Source: Clostridia bacterium (lineage in GTDB: Bacteria > Bacillota > Clostridia > Lachnospirales > Lachnospiraceae). From it: DNA of 61,521 nt. The stretch spans positions 1 through 61,521 of the forward strand of contig CAJTDE010000028.1 of assembly GCA_910574835.1 (NCBI GenBank), written 5' to 3'. The notes under the pieces are model-generated. The model was not told the DNA's origin, made no database searches, and worked only from the letters and a program-made list of their open reading frames with translations. Position numbers and translations under genes: made by a program. Positions 13,893 to 22,653 of the stretch are shown one piece after another (position 1 is the first letter of the stretch; each line of letters starts with the position of its first letter).

Positions 13893-15374
13893 TTAAAACT
13901 GAAAATAAATAAACTGCTTTGCATCATATTCCGGTCCATAAATGCCGAATACTGCAACTGCCGCTATCAAAAACAGCAGCACGCCCCAACGGAACCAAAG
14001 ATTCTGACCGCTCAAAAATTCATCCAGCCGTTCCTTATAAAAATAGCGGATCAAATCCACCAAAAACAGTAACAGCAGCCCCAAAAGCAAAATATTGATT
14101 TCCGGCCGGGTTAGACCCAGCTCATAAAGCTCCCCATTGAACAGCGACCAGAAATCCAGCCTTGTAAACATACGTCCTATATAGGCAAAGGCGTCCCCTA
14201 AAGAATTGGATCGGAAAAAAATCCAGGCAAAATCCGTAAGTAAAAAAGTAATCATCACCTGCCCAAGCTTGTAGCTTAAGCAGTCCGTCTTTGTCCGAAG
14301 CTTCCTGTCTGCCCAATTGCGCAGGCCCTTCAGCTCATAGCCTATCACCTGATACAAACCGTGAATACCGCCCCAGGCCACATAAGTCCAGCCTGCTCCA
14401 TGCCACAAACCGCTGACTAAGAAAGTAATCATGAGATTCCGATACCGCTTCCACTTAGAGCAGCGGCTTCCCCCCAGAGGAATATACAGGTAATCCCGAA
14501 ACCAGGTGCTGAGGGAAATATGCCATCTCCTCCAAAATTCCGGAATGCTTTTTGCAAAATAAGGCGTATCAAAATTCTCCATCAAGCGGAAATCCATTAC
14601 CTGAGCCGCACCGATAGCAATGGTGGAATAACTGGCAAAATCACAATAAATCTGCAGCGCAAAGGCAATCGCCCCCACACTCAGTCCAAACCACTCGTGC
14701 ATCTGGTAATTATTGAAAATCTCATCCGCCAACACCGCTATCCGATCCGCAATTACCATTTTCTGAAACAGTCCCCAGAGCATCAGAATCAACCCACCGG
14801 CAATTCGATCATAATTCCACAGCTTTTTTCGCGGAAGATCCTGAATCTGTGTCAAAAGGTTCTCGGAGCGTTCAATAGGTCCCGCCACAAGCTGAGGAAA
14901 AAATGACACAAACAGCGCATACCGCAGAAAATTCCGTTCCGGCTTCATCGTCCCCCTGTACACATCCACAGTATAACTCAATGCCTGGAAGGTGTAGAAG
15001 GAAATCCCCACCGGCAGCAGTACGTCAAAGGGCTTTTCCACTGCCGTAAGCCGCAGCAGACTAAGCGCTTTATTCACATTTGCCAGCATAAAGTCAAAAT
15101 ACTTAAACAGAAACAGAATAGAAAGATTCGACACAAAGCTGGCTGCAACTATAAGCTTCTTTCGCTTCTGCGAAGACTTGTCCATGAGAAGTCCGCTCAG
15201 CCATGTAATCACCGTAGAAGTCAGAATGAGTACCGCATACTTGGGATTCCAGCCCATGTAGAAAAAATAGCTGGCAAGTAAAAGCCACGGACAGCGCATT
15301 TTCCTTGGCATAATCAAGTAGAGCAGAACCACTATCGGAAAAAAAAGGCCGAATTGCAATGAATTAAAAAGCAT
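13893..15374 (-). CDS. MBOAT family membrane O-acyltransferase (AlgI/PatA-like)
   Basis: 493 aa polytopic membrane protein, about 10-12 membrane segments. The MBOAT signature is clear: WRRWHISLSTWFRDYLYIPLGG with the catalytic His in LVSGLWHGAGWTYVAWGGIHG. It carries acyl (usually acetyl) groups across the membrane for O-acylation of an extracellular polymer by the partner SGNH protein encoded just downstream. Both genes appear to form a two-gene operon next to the tailocin-like locus. GGGAG precedes ATG 15374. Confidence 0.9.
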   Translation of the reverse strand: MLFNSLQFGLFFPIVVLLYLIMPRKMRCPWLLLASYFFYMGWNPKYAVLILTSTVITWLSGLLMDKSSQKRKKLIVAASFVSNLSILFLFKYFDFMLANVNKALSLLRLTAVEKPFDVLLPVGISFYTFQALSYTVDVYRGTMKPERNFLRYALFVSFFPQLVAGPIERSENLLTQIQDLPRKKLWNYDRIAGGLILMLWGLFQKMVIADRIAVLADEIFNNYQMHEWFGLSVGAIAFALQIYCDFASYSTIAIGAAQVMDFRLMENFDTPYFAKSIPEFWRRWHISLSTWFRDYLYIPLGGSRCSKWKRYRNLMITFLVSGLWHGAGWTYVAWGGIHGLYQVIGYELKGLRNWADRKLRTKTDCLSYKLGQVMITFLLTDFAWIFFRSNSLGDAFAYIGRMFTRLDFWSLFNGELYELGLTRPEINILLLGLLLLFLVDLIRYFYKERLDEFLSGQNLWFRWGVLLFLIAAVAVFGIYGPEYDAKQFIYFQF

Positions 15375-15459
15375 ATTTTTCTCCCTTGTATCTTTATCGA
15401 AAATATTTTTGCGTCGCTGGTTGTCCGCAAAAACAGCTAAAAAGCATATCCGCTGAATG

Positions 15460-16641
15460 TTACCGGTATTCCTCCATCAGCTTTTCAAAAGCCGGCATTG
15501 CGTTGACAATGGTTTTCTCCGCCACGCAGTAAGCAATCCGTACATAACCCGGCCAGCCGAAGTCATCGCTTGGGACTAAGAGCAAATCATACTTTTTTGC
15601 CCGCTCGCAGAAAGCATTTGCATCCTCCTCCAATGCCTCGACAAAGAGATAGAATGCGCCCTGAGGCGGAACGCAGCGGTAGCCGAGCCTGGTTAACCCC
15701 TCCAGCAACAAGTCCCGGTTGCTTCTGTAAGCTTCAATATCTCCCGTATCCTCCACACACTTTGCCGCCACCTGCTGAAACAGAGCCGGCGCACATACAA
15801 AGCCCAGTACCCGGGCCGCTCCCGCAATGGCAGGGGATATCTTCTTGTATTCCGTGAGGCGTCCGGGAATTACAATATAGCCGATACGCTCTCCCGGCAG
15901 CGACAGGGATTTGCTGTAAGAATAGCAGACCAAAGTGTTGTCATAATACTTTGTAAGATAAGGCACCGTCACACTGCCATATACTATCTCACGGTATGGC
16001 TCATCCGTAATCAGATAAATGGGTGCGCCGTACGCCTCGGACTTTTTCTTTAGAATCCCGGCAAGTCCCTTCAACACCTCTTCCGTATAGACCACTCCGG
16101 AAGGATTGTTGGGCGAATTGACGATGACGCCCTTTGTCTTAGGTGTAATTGCCTTTTCCAAAGCGGCCAAATCTATCTGAAAATCCGGCAGATGGGGAGG
16201 AATTACTTCAAGCTCCGCCCCGATTCCCTCCACCCAGCAGCGATATTCCGGGAAAAAGGGGGCAAAGGTGATGAACGTATCCCCGGGATTTCCAAGCGCT
16301 TTGATGCAGATATTAAGGGAAGCCGCAGCGCCGCAGGTCATAAAGATATTCTCCGCAGTAAAGCTTTCTTCAAAACGCCGGTTCAAGGATTCCGCTATCA
16401 CTCCTCGAACACGTGCATCTCCCGGTGCGGGAGAGTAGGCATGAACCTCCTCCGGGGGCTGCTCCATAAGCTCCAGAATCGCCTTTTTTACGGATTCCGG
16501 CGCAGGGATACTTGGATTGCCTAAGCTAAAATCATAAACCTTGTCCGCTCCTACCTCTGCTTTGCGTTTCAAGCCATAGGAAAAAATCTCGCGTATAATA
16601 GAGCTTTTGCTTCCAAGCTCATAACACTCTTCTGATATCAT
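15460..16641 (-). CDS. Class I/II pyridoxal-phosphate aminotransferase
   Basis: 393 aa, fold type I. The PLP lysine is Lys244 in CYSYSKSLSLPGERIGY. Other motifs are NSPNNPSGVVY (Asn of the PLP-phenol contact near residue 177), YLITDEPYREIVY (Asp213, Tyr216) and a C-terminal Arg in GYVRIAYCV. It resembles the AspC/aromatic transaminase group widespread in Clostridia; the substrate is not evident. It stands alone with its own promoter (TTGCAC-17-TAGAAT, 16702-16674) right after the rplQ terminator. Confidence 0.85.
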   Translation of the reverse strand: MISEECYELGSKSSIIREIFSYGLKRKAEVGADKVYDFSLGNPSIPAPESVKKAILELMEQPPEEVHAYSPAPGDARVRGVIAESLNRRFEESFTAENIFMTCGAAASLNICIKALGNPGDTFITFAPFFPEYRCWVEGIGAELEVIPPHLPDFQIDLAALEKAITPKTKGVIVNSPNNPSGVVYTEEVLKGLAGILKKKSEAYGAPIYLITDEPYREIVYGSVTVPYLTKYYDNTLVCYSYSKSLSLPGERIGYIVIPGRLTEYKKISPAIAGAARVLGFVCAPALFQQVAAKCVEDTGDIEAYRSNRDLLLEGLTRLGYRCVPPQGAFYLFVEALEEDANAFCERAKKYDLLLVPSDDFGWPGYVRIAYCVAEKTIVNAMPAFEKLMEEYR

Positions 16642-16673
16642 ACTCCCGCTTCCTTTCTGTTACATTCTTTTCT

Positions 16674-16702
16674 ATTCTACTATTTACCCTGTTAAAGTGC
16701 AA
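16674..16702 (-). promoter_or_regulatory. Promoter of the aminotransferase gene
   Basis: Minus strand TTGCAC (16702-16697), 17-bp spacer, TAGAAT (16679-16674), about 33 nt before ATG 16641. Confidence 0.62.
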
Positions 16703-16714
16703 GAATGTTTTTAT

Positions 16715-16756
16715 CAAAAAAGCCGGCCCGGACGAAACGTGCCGGACAGGCTTCTT
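16715..16756 (-). terminator. Terminator of the ribosomal superoperon
   Basis: On the minus strand AAGCC..CCGG pairs with CCGG..GGCTT around a short loop, followed by TTTTTTGAT. It lies 20 nt after the rplQ stop and closes the alpha operon. Confidence 0.82.
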
Positions 16757-16776
16757 TAATAATCTGATTCTGCTGT

Positions 16777-17313
16777 TTATACAAGCTCCAATACTACTTC
16801 CATAGCAGCGTCACCTTTACGCTGGCCAATCTTTACGATTCTTGTATAACCACCGTTGCGGTTTACATACTTGGGTGCAATCTCATCAAACAATTTTGCA
16901 ACCATATCAACCTGCTTGGTATTTCTCTTTCTTCCTGCGGCCTTCTCCGGAACCTCTTTTACCGGATAAAGAACCTTCAGCATCTGACGTCTTGCATGAA
17001 GTCTGGAAGGCTGATCCTTCTTGATGGTCTTCTCTACTTCATCAAATAACGTAACCTTCTTGCCGTCTACAACTTCCTTAACACGTTTACCGTCTTTGTC
17101 CTTACGCGGAACCTTGGCGGTTACGGTTACGGTCTCATAGTTATCCTTTTCCTTTACTGCAAGTGCAATCAGGCCCTCGGCAATCTTGCGAACCTCTTTC
17201 GCCTTTGCCTCGGTGGTGATGATTCTTCCATGCTGCAGAAGAGCTGTTACCTGATTTCTCAGTAATGCCTTTCTCTGGCTGGAAGTTCTGCTGAGTTTTC
17301 TATACTTTGCCAT
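16777..17313 (-). CDS. rplQ: 50S ribosomal protein L17 (enlarged)
   Basis: 178 aa, against about 120 in Bacillus subtilis. The N-terminus is canonical (YRKLSRTSSQRKALLRNQVTALLQHGRIITTEAKAKEVRKIAE), as is the end (APKYVNRNGGYTRIVKIGQRKGDAAMEVVLELV). The extra ~55 residues lie in the middle (VTAKVPRKDKDGKRVKEVVDGKKVTLFDEVEKTIKKDQPSRLHARR), which is charged and looks like a loop insertion. L17 binds 23S rRNA near the exit tunnel. It is the last gene of the alpha operon, 134 nt after rpoA. Confidence 0.97.
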   Translation of the reverse strand: MAKYRKLSRTSSQRKALLRNQVTALLQHGRIITTEAKAKEVRKIAEGLIALAVKEKDNYETVTVTAKVPRKDKDGKRVKEVVDGKKVTLFDEVEKTIKKDQPSRLHARRQMLKVLYPVKEVPEKAAGRKRNTKQVDMVAKLFDEIAPKYVNRNGGYTRIVKIGQRKGDAAMEVVLELV

Positions 17314-17447
17314 TTTTCATTTCCTCCATTCGTGGAACCACATCTCCATGCTTCTTCGGTCTTATTGGAGAGGGCTTAATTCCATTACTCATCGCTTGAA
17401 ACAGCGGAACCTTCCCGAAGCAAGTCCGGGAAGTAGCATCCAAGCGA

Positions 17448-18407
17448 CTATTCGTCGCTTGGATTTAACTGCAATCCAAGCTCTTTCAGCTTTGCAAGAA
17501 CCTCTTCCAAGGACTTGCGGCCCAGGTTGCGGACCTTCATCATATCCTCGGAGGTGCGGTTGCAAAGCTCCTCTACGGTATTGATGCCTGCTCTCTTGAG
17601 ACAGTTGAAGGAACGAACGGAAAGCTCCAGCTCGTCAATGCTCATCTCAAGAACCTTTTCCTTCTCATTGTCCTCTTTCTCTACCATGATCTCTGCGGTC
17701 TTGGCATTCTCGGACAAGTCAATAAACAGGCTTAAATGCTCGCTTAAAACCTTTGCCGCCAGACTGACTGCCTCGTCGGGAACCAGCGTACCATTGGTGT
17801 ACACATCCAGAGTCAGCTTGTCAAAGTCAGTAACCTGGCCTACACGGGTATCCTGAACGGTCATATTAACACGCTCTACGGGAGTATAGATAGAATCAAT
17901 CGCAATCACTCCGATGGGAAGATCCGGATTTTTATTCTTCTCTGCGCTCACATAACCTCTGCCTTTTGTAATGGTAAGCTCCATGTATAATTTGCTGTCC
18001 GCACCGCCGTTCAAATGGGCGATCACCAGGTCGGGATTGAGAATTTCAATATCGGGATCTGCCTGAATGTCGGCTGCCGTCACAATGCCCTCGCCGTCAA
18101 ACTCAATGTAAGCGATCTTCGCTTCGCTGGACTCGCTTGTGTTGCGGATAGCCAGATTCTTGATATTCATAATGATCTCAGTTACGTCTTCCTTCACTCC
18201 CGGAATGGAACTGAATTCATGAAGAACACCCTCGATCTTTACCTGGCTTACTGCTGCGCCCGGCAGAGAAGAAAGCATAATTCTTCTCAGCGAATTGCCA
18301 AGTGTCGTACCATAACCTCTCTCAAGCGGCTCAACTACAAATTTCCCATATTTTTTGTCATTTGAAATCTCTGCAATCTCAATTTTCGGTTTGTTAAAAT
18401 CGAACAC
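17448..18407 (-). CDS. rpoA: DNA-directed RNA polymerase subunit alpha
   Basis: 319 aa. The N-terminal dimerisation domain starts [17 protein letters not shown], with the assembly motif [25 protein letters not shown]. The C-terminal domain ([44 protein letters not shown]) contacts UP elements and activators. The gene lies between rpsD and rplQ in the standard alpha operon order. The 134-bp gap to rplQ holds two hairpins, one straddling the stop codon (CCAAGCGAC/GTCGCTTGG) and one CCCG/CGGG near 17412-17433, but no gene. Confidence 0.98.
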   Translation of the reverse strand: MFDFNKPKIEIAEISNDKKYGKFVVEPLERGYGTTLGNSLRRIMLSSLPGAAVSQVKIEGVLHEFSSIPGVKEDVTEIIMNIKNLAIRNTSESSEAKIAYIEFDGEGIVTAADIQADPDIEILNPDLVIAHLNGGADSKLYMELTITKGRGYVSAEKNKNPDLPIGVIAIDSIYTPVERVNMTVQDTRVGQVTDFDKLTLDVYTNGTLVPDEAVSLAAKVLSEHLSLFIDLSENAKTAEIMVEKEDNEKEKVLEMSIDELELSVRSFNCLKRAGINTVEELCNRTSEDMMKVRNLGRKSLEEVLAKLKELGLQLNPSDE

Positions 18408-18467
18408 TAAAAGGCCCCTCCTTTTTATTTTAGTTGGGTGGCGTTATGCTACGTGTTATACTCCTGA

Positions 18468-19061
18468 TTACTTAGAATACAACTCGACGATAAGCATCTC
18501 ATCTACCGGTACATCAATCGCATCTCTGGAAGGAAGCTCTTTTACGGTTCCCTTTAATGCCTCCAGGTCAGATTCCAGCCACTCCGGAATCAGTCTTCCG
18601 CCGGTAGCTTCCACGATATCCTTGTATCTCTGAGATCCTCTGCATTTCTCCTTGATTTCGATTACATCACCTGGTTTTACCTGATAGGACGGAATGTTAA
18701 CCTGCTTTCCGTTTACCAGTACATGCTTGTGATCTACGATCTGACGTGCTTCTCTTCTGGTTCTTGCCATAGCCAGACGGAATACCACGTTGTCAAGTCT
18801 GCTCTCCAGCATAACCATCAGGTTTTCACCGGTCATGCCCTTCATTCTGTCGGCCTTCTCATAGTAATTGCGGAAGGGCTTCTCCAGAACGCCGTAGATA
18901 AATTTTGCTTTCTGCTTTTCGCGAAGCTGAAGTCCGTACTCGGACATCTTTCTGTTCGCTCTTCTTAACTCTCTTGTAGATTTTTTATCAATTCCTAAAA
19001 CTGTCGGCTCCAGACCAAGGGAACGACATCTTTTCAGAACCGGAACTCGATTGACTGCCAT
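18468..19061 (-). CDS. rpsD: 30S ribosomal protein S4
   Basis: 197 aa. It has the S4 core with RNA-binding S4 domain (MLESRLDNVVFRLAMARTRREARQIVDHKHVLVNGKQVNIPSYQVKPGD). The N-terminal zinc Cys cluster is reduced to the single RCRSLGLEP region, so this is the C-minus type. S4 nucleates 30S assembly and, in other bacteria, represses the alpha operon. It is co-transcribed with rpsM, rpsK, rpoA and rplQ. Confidence 0.97.
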   Translation of the reverse strand: MAVNRVPVLKRCRSLGLEPTVLGIDKKSTRELRRANRKMSEYGLQLREKQKAKFIYGVLEKPFRNYYEKADRMKGMTGENLMVMLESRLDNVVFRLAMARTRREARQIVDHKHVLVNGKQVNIPSYQVKPGDVIEIKEKCRGSQRYKDIVEATGGRLIPEWLESDLEALKGTVKELPSRDAIDVPVDEMLIVELYSK

Positions 19062-19078
19062 TACTCTGTACCTCCTAA

Positions 19079-19471
19079 TTAGACTCTTCTACGTTTGGGC
19101 GGGCGACATCCGTTGTGCGGTACCGGAGTCACGTCGCGGATACTGGTTACCTCCAGGCCGCATGCCTGAAGTGCGCGGATTGCTGCCTCACGGCCGGAAC
19201 CCGGTCCCTTTACCATAACGTCTACTGTCTTAAGTCCATGTACTAATGCTGCCTTGGTTGCTGTCTCTGCAGCCATCTGTGCCGCATACGGAGTAGATTT
19301 CCTTGAACCTCTAAATCCCAGACCACCGGCACTTGCCCATGATAAAGCATTTCCTTCAGTATCTGTCAGGGTAACAATTGTATTGTTAAAAGATGACTGA
19401 ATGTGTGCCTGTCCGCGTTCAACGTTTTTCTTTACGCGCTTTTTTGTCACTTTCTTTGTAACTTTCGCCAT
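19079..19471 (-). CDS. rpsK: 30S ribosomal protein S11
   Basis: 130 aa. The Lys-rich N-terminal extension ([19 protein letters not shown]) leads to the conserved [48 protein letters not shown] core. The end ([18 protein letters not shown] type) is canonical. It is part of the 30S platform. The gap to rpsM is 37 nt and to rpsD 17 nt. Confidence 0.98.
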   Translation of the reverse strand: MAKVTKKVTKKRVKKNVERGQAHIQSSFNNTIVTLTDTEGNALSWASAGGLGFRGSRKSTPYAAQMAAETATKAALVHGLKTVDVMVKGPGSGREAAIRALQACGLEVTSIRDVTPVPHNGCRPPKRRRV

Positions 19472-19508
19472 TTTAAACTAACCTACTTTCTTTTTTTATA
19501 AAGTATCA

Positions 19509-19877
19509 TTACTTCTTCTTGTTTGCTACTGTTCTCTTCGGACCTTTTCTTGTTCTTGCGTTGGTCTTGGTCTTCTGACCACGTACCGGAAGTCCCTTAC
19601 GATGACGGATGCCTCTGTAGCATCCAATCTCCTGCAGACGCTTGATGTTCATAGCAATCTCACGTCTTAAGTCACCCTCTACCTGATAATCCGCATCGAT
19701 TACGGCGCTGATTCTGCGAACCTCGTCGTCAGTCAGATCTCTTACACGGGTATCCGGGTTTACTTTCGCTGCTTCCAGGATCTTGTTTGCGCTGGCACGG
19801 CCGATTCCGTACACATAAGTCAAACCGATCTCCACACGTTTTTCTCTTGGTAAGTCTACACCAGAAATACGAGCCAT
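19509..19877 (-). CDS. rpsM: 30S ribosomal protein S13
   Basis: 122 aa, [26 protein letters not shown] with the helix-two-turn-helix and the basic tail [21 protein letters not shown]. It sits at the head of the 30S subunit and contacts the P-site tRNA and L5. It follows rpmJ in the alpha operon after an unusually long 287-nt gap (19878-20164). In that gap I see only an imperfect GGATATGG/CCATATCC hairpin and a weak TTTACA-17-TATTCA promoter-like pair on the minus strand. Confidence 0.98.
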   Translation of the reverse strand: MARISGVDLPREKRVEIGLTYVYGIGRASANKILEAAKVNPDTRVRDLTDDEVRRISAVIDADYQVEGDLRREIAMNIKRLQEIGCYRGIRHRKGLPVRGQKTKTNARTRKGPKRTVANKKK

Positions 19878-20164
19878 TTGATTATTCCTCCATACTAAAC
19901 AATTAGTTCCGGGCGTTTTTTAATAGGTGCCCGCTGACACTTTCCTAAATGGGATATGGGATTCCATATCCAGCCGGATAAAGACCCGGCCTTTCAGATA
20001 CTCCGCTTCACGCATTTCTCCGTTTTAAGCAATATCATTGTGAATAATCCTGGTCAGATATATTGTAAATAACATGGATGCCTATAATAAGGAAACTCCT
20101 GTTCAGGCAGCCGATGCTCAGCCGCACAAATATATTTCTTCACAGGGAATCACTGTTTGCTGAA

Positions 20165-20278
20165 TTATCCCTGGCGCTGTTTGTGCTTTGGATTCTCGCA
20201 AATTACTCTGATACTGCCTTTTCTTTTGATGATTTTGCACTTTTCGCAAATAGGCTTTACAGATGATCTTACTTTCAT
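20165..20278 (-). CDS. rpmJ: 50S ribosomal protein L36 (zinc type)
   Basis: 37 aa, starting [20 protein letters not shown] and ending NPKHKQRQG. It keeps the C-x2-C...C...H zinc site (CEKC, C at residue 27, H at 32). AGGAGG lies 10 nt upstream of ATG 20278. It is the first gene after the internal promoter at 20451-20479 and follows a leader of about 160 nt with a CCGGAAACAAG/CTTGTTTTCCGG hairpin (20352-20380). Confidence 0.97.
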   Translation of the reverse strand: MKVRSSVKPICEKCKIIKRKGSIRVICENPKHKQRQG

Positions 20279-20450
20279 CGTAAAAATCCTCCTTTCACAT
20301 CTTTCGTTCTCCCTGCATCAAAGACCTCCTGGGTTTTGAAGGCTTTCATTGCCGGAAAACAAGGCATTTCTTGTTTCCGGTCTCTCCTTGGACCTCTAAA
20401 AAAGCGCATAAAAACAGGCGCAATAATCCCTTTGAGACCATACGCCAAAT

Positions 20451-20479
20451 AGTATAGCACCTGTAAAATCAAAATGCAA
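20451..20479 (-). promoter_or_regulatory. Promoter of the rpmJ-rpsM-rpsK-rpsD-rpoA-rplQ operon
   Basis: Minus strand TTGCAT (20479-20474), 17-bp spacer, TATACT (20456-20451). Directly upstream is a terminator for infA, so the alpha operon has its own transcription unit here. Confidence 0.8.
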
Positions 20480-20507
20480 GTACTTTTTTAACAAATTACG
20501 GAAATTT

Positions 20508-20540
20508 CATTAAAGAAGCCTATGCATCTATGCACAGGCC
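20508..20540 (-). terminator. Terminator after infA
   Basis: Minus strand GCCTGTGCAT-ag-ATGCATAGGC (10-bp stem with one G.U pair) followed by TTCTTTAAT. It separates the spc operon end from the alpha operon promoter. Confidence 0.78.
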
Positions 20541-20564
20541 CCTAAAACTGTGAACTCTTTCAGT

Positions 20565-20783
20565 TTATTTATCCCTCCAAATAATCCTCCCCTTAGACAA
20601 ATCATAAGGAGACATCTCAATCGTCACCTTATCCCCGGGAAGAATCCGGATAAAGTTCATGCGGAGCTTTCCACTGATATGAGCCAGCACCTGGTGGCCG
20701 TTCTCAAGCTCTACCTGAAACATGGCGTTGGGCAGTTTCTCCACTACGGTTCCTTCAATTTCGATTACATCTGCTTTAGACAT
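20565..20783 (-). CDS. infA: Translation initiation factor IF-1
   Basis: 72 aa OB-fold protein, [21 protein letters not shown] ... [15 protein letters not shown], typical full length. It binds the 30S A site during initiation. The start overlaps the upstream KOW gene by 8 nt, and a terminator follows the stop. Confidence 0.98.
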   Translation of the reverse strand: MSKADVIEIEGTVVEKLPNAMFQVELENGHQVLAHISGKLRMNFIRILPGDKVTIEMSPYDLSKGRIIWRDK

Positions 20784-21069
20784 CTTTTTCCTCCACTTTG
20801 ATCAGATTTAGATTTGCGGACTTCTTCTCATATTCCTTCAGCATCCGCTTTACGTTGTCATCGCTTATCCGGTCCGGATTCCAGTCCTCCGGCACCTGCT
20901 TTATGATTTGAATATGCCTGTATTTCTTCTTCTTCGGCTTGGCAAGAGTCCTTCTGACTCCGTCGGTCAGATATACGTATTCGCCCTCTGTCCTCACAAT
21001 AAAATACAGACTTCCCTTATCGTGGCCGGCTTGGGATCGGGCCATCATGCCCGGTACAATGTTATCCAT
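20776..21069 (-). CDS. KOW-domain RNA-binding protein (L14e-like)
   Basis: 97 aa. The N-terminal KOW motif ([55 protein letters not shown]) resembles the archaeal/eukaryotic L14e fold, followed by a short charged helical tail. It is regularly found between map and infA in Clostridia. Its exact role is unproven; RNA or ribosome binding is inferred from the domain and the operon. GAGG lies about 10 nt upstream of ATG 21069. Confidence 0.85.
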   Translation of the reverse strand: MDNIVPGMMARSQAGHDKGSLYFIVRTEGEYVYLTDGVRRTLAKPKKKKYRHIQIIKQVPEDWNPDRISDDNVKRMLKEYEKKSANLNLIKVEEKDV

Positions 21070-21078
21070 AGGCGCGCC

Positions 21079-21834
21079 TCACAGTGACAATGTCAGAATC
21101 TCCGGTTCTCCGTCTGTAATCAGAACCGTATTCTCGTAATGTGCGGAAAGGGAACCGTCATCGGTCACTACCGTCCAGTCGTCATCCAGCCAGGATACCT
21201 GCCAGGTTCCTGCGTTGATCATGGGTTCAATGGCCAGAGTCATTCCCGGCATCAACTTCACACCCCGCCGCCTTTGATGAAAGTTGGGAATTTGCGGGTC
21301 CTCATGGAGCTTCGTCCCAATCCCGTGACCGACTAGATCCTGCACCACTCCATAGCCAAAGGTGTCAATATAGTCATTGATGGCATTGGAAATCTCGTGA
21401 AGGTGACAGCCTGCTCTGGCGTACTTGATTCCTTCGAAAAAGCTCTGCTTTGTGGCTCTGATAAGCTGCTCCGCCTCCGGGCTTATCTTTCCTACCGCAT
21501 GTGTCCTGGCTGCGTCGGAATGGTAGCCCTTGTAAATAAGGCCGGCGTCCAGGCTTACAATATCCCCTTCCTCCAGTATTCTCTCCTGACAGGGAATCCC
21601 GTGGACCACCTCGTCATTTACCGAAACGCAGATAGAAGCCGGATATCCGTTGTAATTCAGAAAATTCGGAATACATCCCCGATTCCGGATCAGCCGTTCT
21701 CCGTATCGATCAATGTCCAAAGTGGAGATTCCCGGCTTCACAAAATCCGCAAGCTCATTGTGAACCTCCTCCAGAAGCTTTCCGGCTGTCCGCATCAGTT
21801 CAATTTCTCTGGCAGATTTAATACTTACTGACAT
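21079..21834 (-). CDS. map: Methionine aminopeptidase, type I
   Basis: 251 aa pita-bread fold metalloprotease that removes N-terminal Met. The metal ligands are visible: Asp in VSLDAGLIYKGYHSDAARTHAVG (two Asp), His in LVGHGIGTKLHEDPQIPNF, Glu in TLAIEPMIN and a final Glu in SAHYENTVLIT. No N-terminal SH3 or zinc extension is present. It lies 9 nt upstream of the KOW gene and 67 nt after adk, co-transcribed with ribosomal genes. Confidence 0.97.
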   Translation of the reverse strand: MSVSIKSAREIELMRTAGKLLEEVHNELADFVKPGISTLDIDRYGERLIRNRGCIPNFLNYNGYPASICVSVNDEVVHGIPCQERILEEGDIVSLDAGLIYKGYHSDAARTHAVGKISPEAEQLIRATKQSFFEGIKYARAGCHLHEISNAINDYIDTFGYGVVQDLVGHGIGTKLHEDPQIPNFHQRRRGVKLMPGMTLAIEPMINAGTWQVSWLDDDWTVVTDDGSLSAHYENTVLITDGEPEILTLSL

Positions 21835-21901
21835 GCTTTCCTCTTTCTTGACGCATTTACTGCGTCATTCAGCCAGAATTTGATGTTTTTACTTTCAAAT
21901 T

Positions 21902-22546
21902 CTATGCTCCTAATATCTTAATAATAGCCTCAAACACAGCATCCATCTCCTGTGTACCGTCTACCTCCGCCAGTTTTCCCTGGTTGGTATAGTACTCGAT
22001 CAAAGGCTGTGTCTGGCTGTGGTAAACGCCGAGGCGCTTCTCTACGGTCTCCGGCTTGTCGTCGTCCCGAAGAACCAGTTTCTCGCCGCAGCGATCACAT
22101 ACTCCTTCTACCTTTGTGGGAATATGTACGATGTGATAGGTTGCGCCGCAGGAGAGGCAGGCCCGCCGTCCGGACATGCGGCTGATAATATTCTCATCCG
22201 GCACCTCCACATTCACCGCATAGTCAATGCTCTCGCCCTGTTCCTCCAGAGCTCTCGTAAGAGCCTCCGCCTGAGGAATGGTTCTGGGGAAGCCGTCCAG
22301 AACATATCCGTTCTTGCAATCCGGCTCCCTGAAACGGTCCATAATCAGCTCCAGGGTCAGCTCATCCGGAACCAGAAGACCCTGATCCATATAAGCCTTG
22401 GCCTTTGTTCCAAGCTCTGTCCCGTTTTTTATATTTGCTCTGAAAATATCGCCCGTGGAAATATGGGGAATCTGATATTTGTCAGCTATTTTCTTTGCCT
22501 GTGTGCCTTTTCCTGCACCCGGGGCCCCCAACATAATAACCTTCAT
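21902..22546 (-). CDS. adk: Adenylate kinase with zinc-binding lid
   Basis: 214 aa from ATG 22546 (AGGAGG 6 nt upstream; the GTG just before it is too close). The P-loop is GAPGAGKGTQ, the NMP-binding domain STGDIFRANI, and the lid carries four Cys (CLSCGATYH ... CDRCG), the structural zinc type of Gram-positives. It converts ATP + AMP to 2 ADP. Its 5' leader contains the GTCGCGCAGCGAC hairpin of the dispersed element family, 19 nt before the start codon. Confidence 0.98.
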   Translation of the reverse strand: MKVIMLGAPGAGKGTQAKKIADKYQIPHISTGDIFRANIKNGTELGTKAKAYMDQGLLVPDELTLELIMDRFREPDCKNGYVLDGFPRTIPQAEALTRALEEQGESIDYAVNVEVPDENIISRMSGRRACLSCGATYHIVHIPTKVEGVCDRCGEKLVLRDDDKPETVEKRLGVYHSQTQPLIEYYTNQGKLAEVDGTQEMDAVFEAIIKILGA

Positions 22547-22565
22547 CACGTTCCTCCTATTTATA

Positions 22566-22585
22566 GTCGCTGCGCGACGGCACTA
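22566..22585 (-). repeat. Dispersed leader element, partial copy before adk
   Basis: In gene direction the sequence is TAGTGCC-GTCGCGCAGCGAC, followed after 19 nt by the adk ATG, with AGGAGG between. It shares this hairpin and its placement with the copies at 35364, 51768 and 59835. The upstream body of the element is replaced here by a different hairpin (22611-22641). Confidence 0.7.
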
Positions 22586-22610
22586 TGTGCTCCTTTTACT
22601 ATAACCTTCG

Positions 22611-22641
22611 ATAGCCTGCGCGGAAGCTTCCGCACAGGCTA
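22611..22641 (-). other. Near-perfect palindrome between secY and adk
   Basis: Minus strand TAGCCTGTGCGGAAG pairs with the following 15 bases CTTCCGCGCAGGCTA (one G.U), an almost loop-less 15-bp inverted repeat just after the secY stop. It may act as an attenuator or processing site; no U-tract follows. Confidence 0.5.
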
Positions 22642-22653
22642 GAAAGGTTTTTC

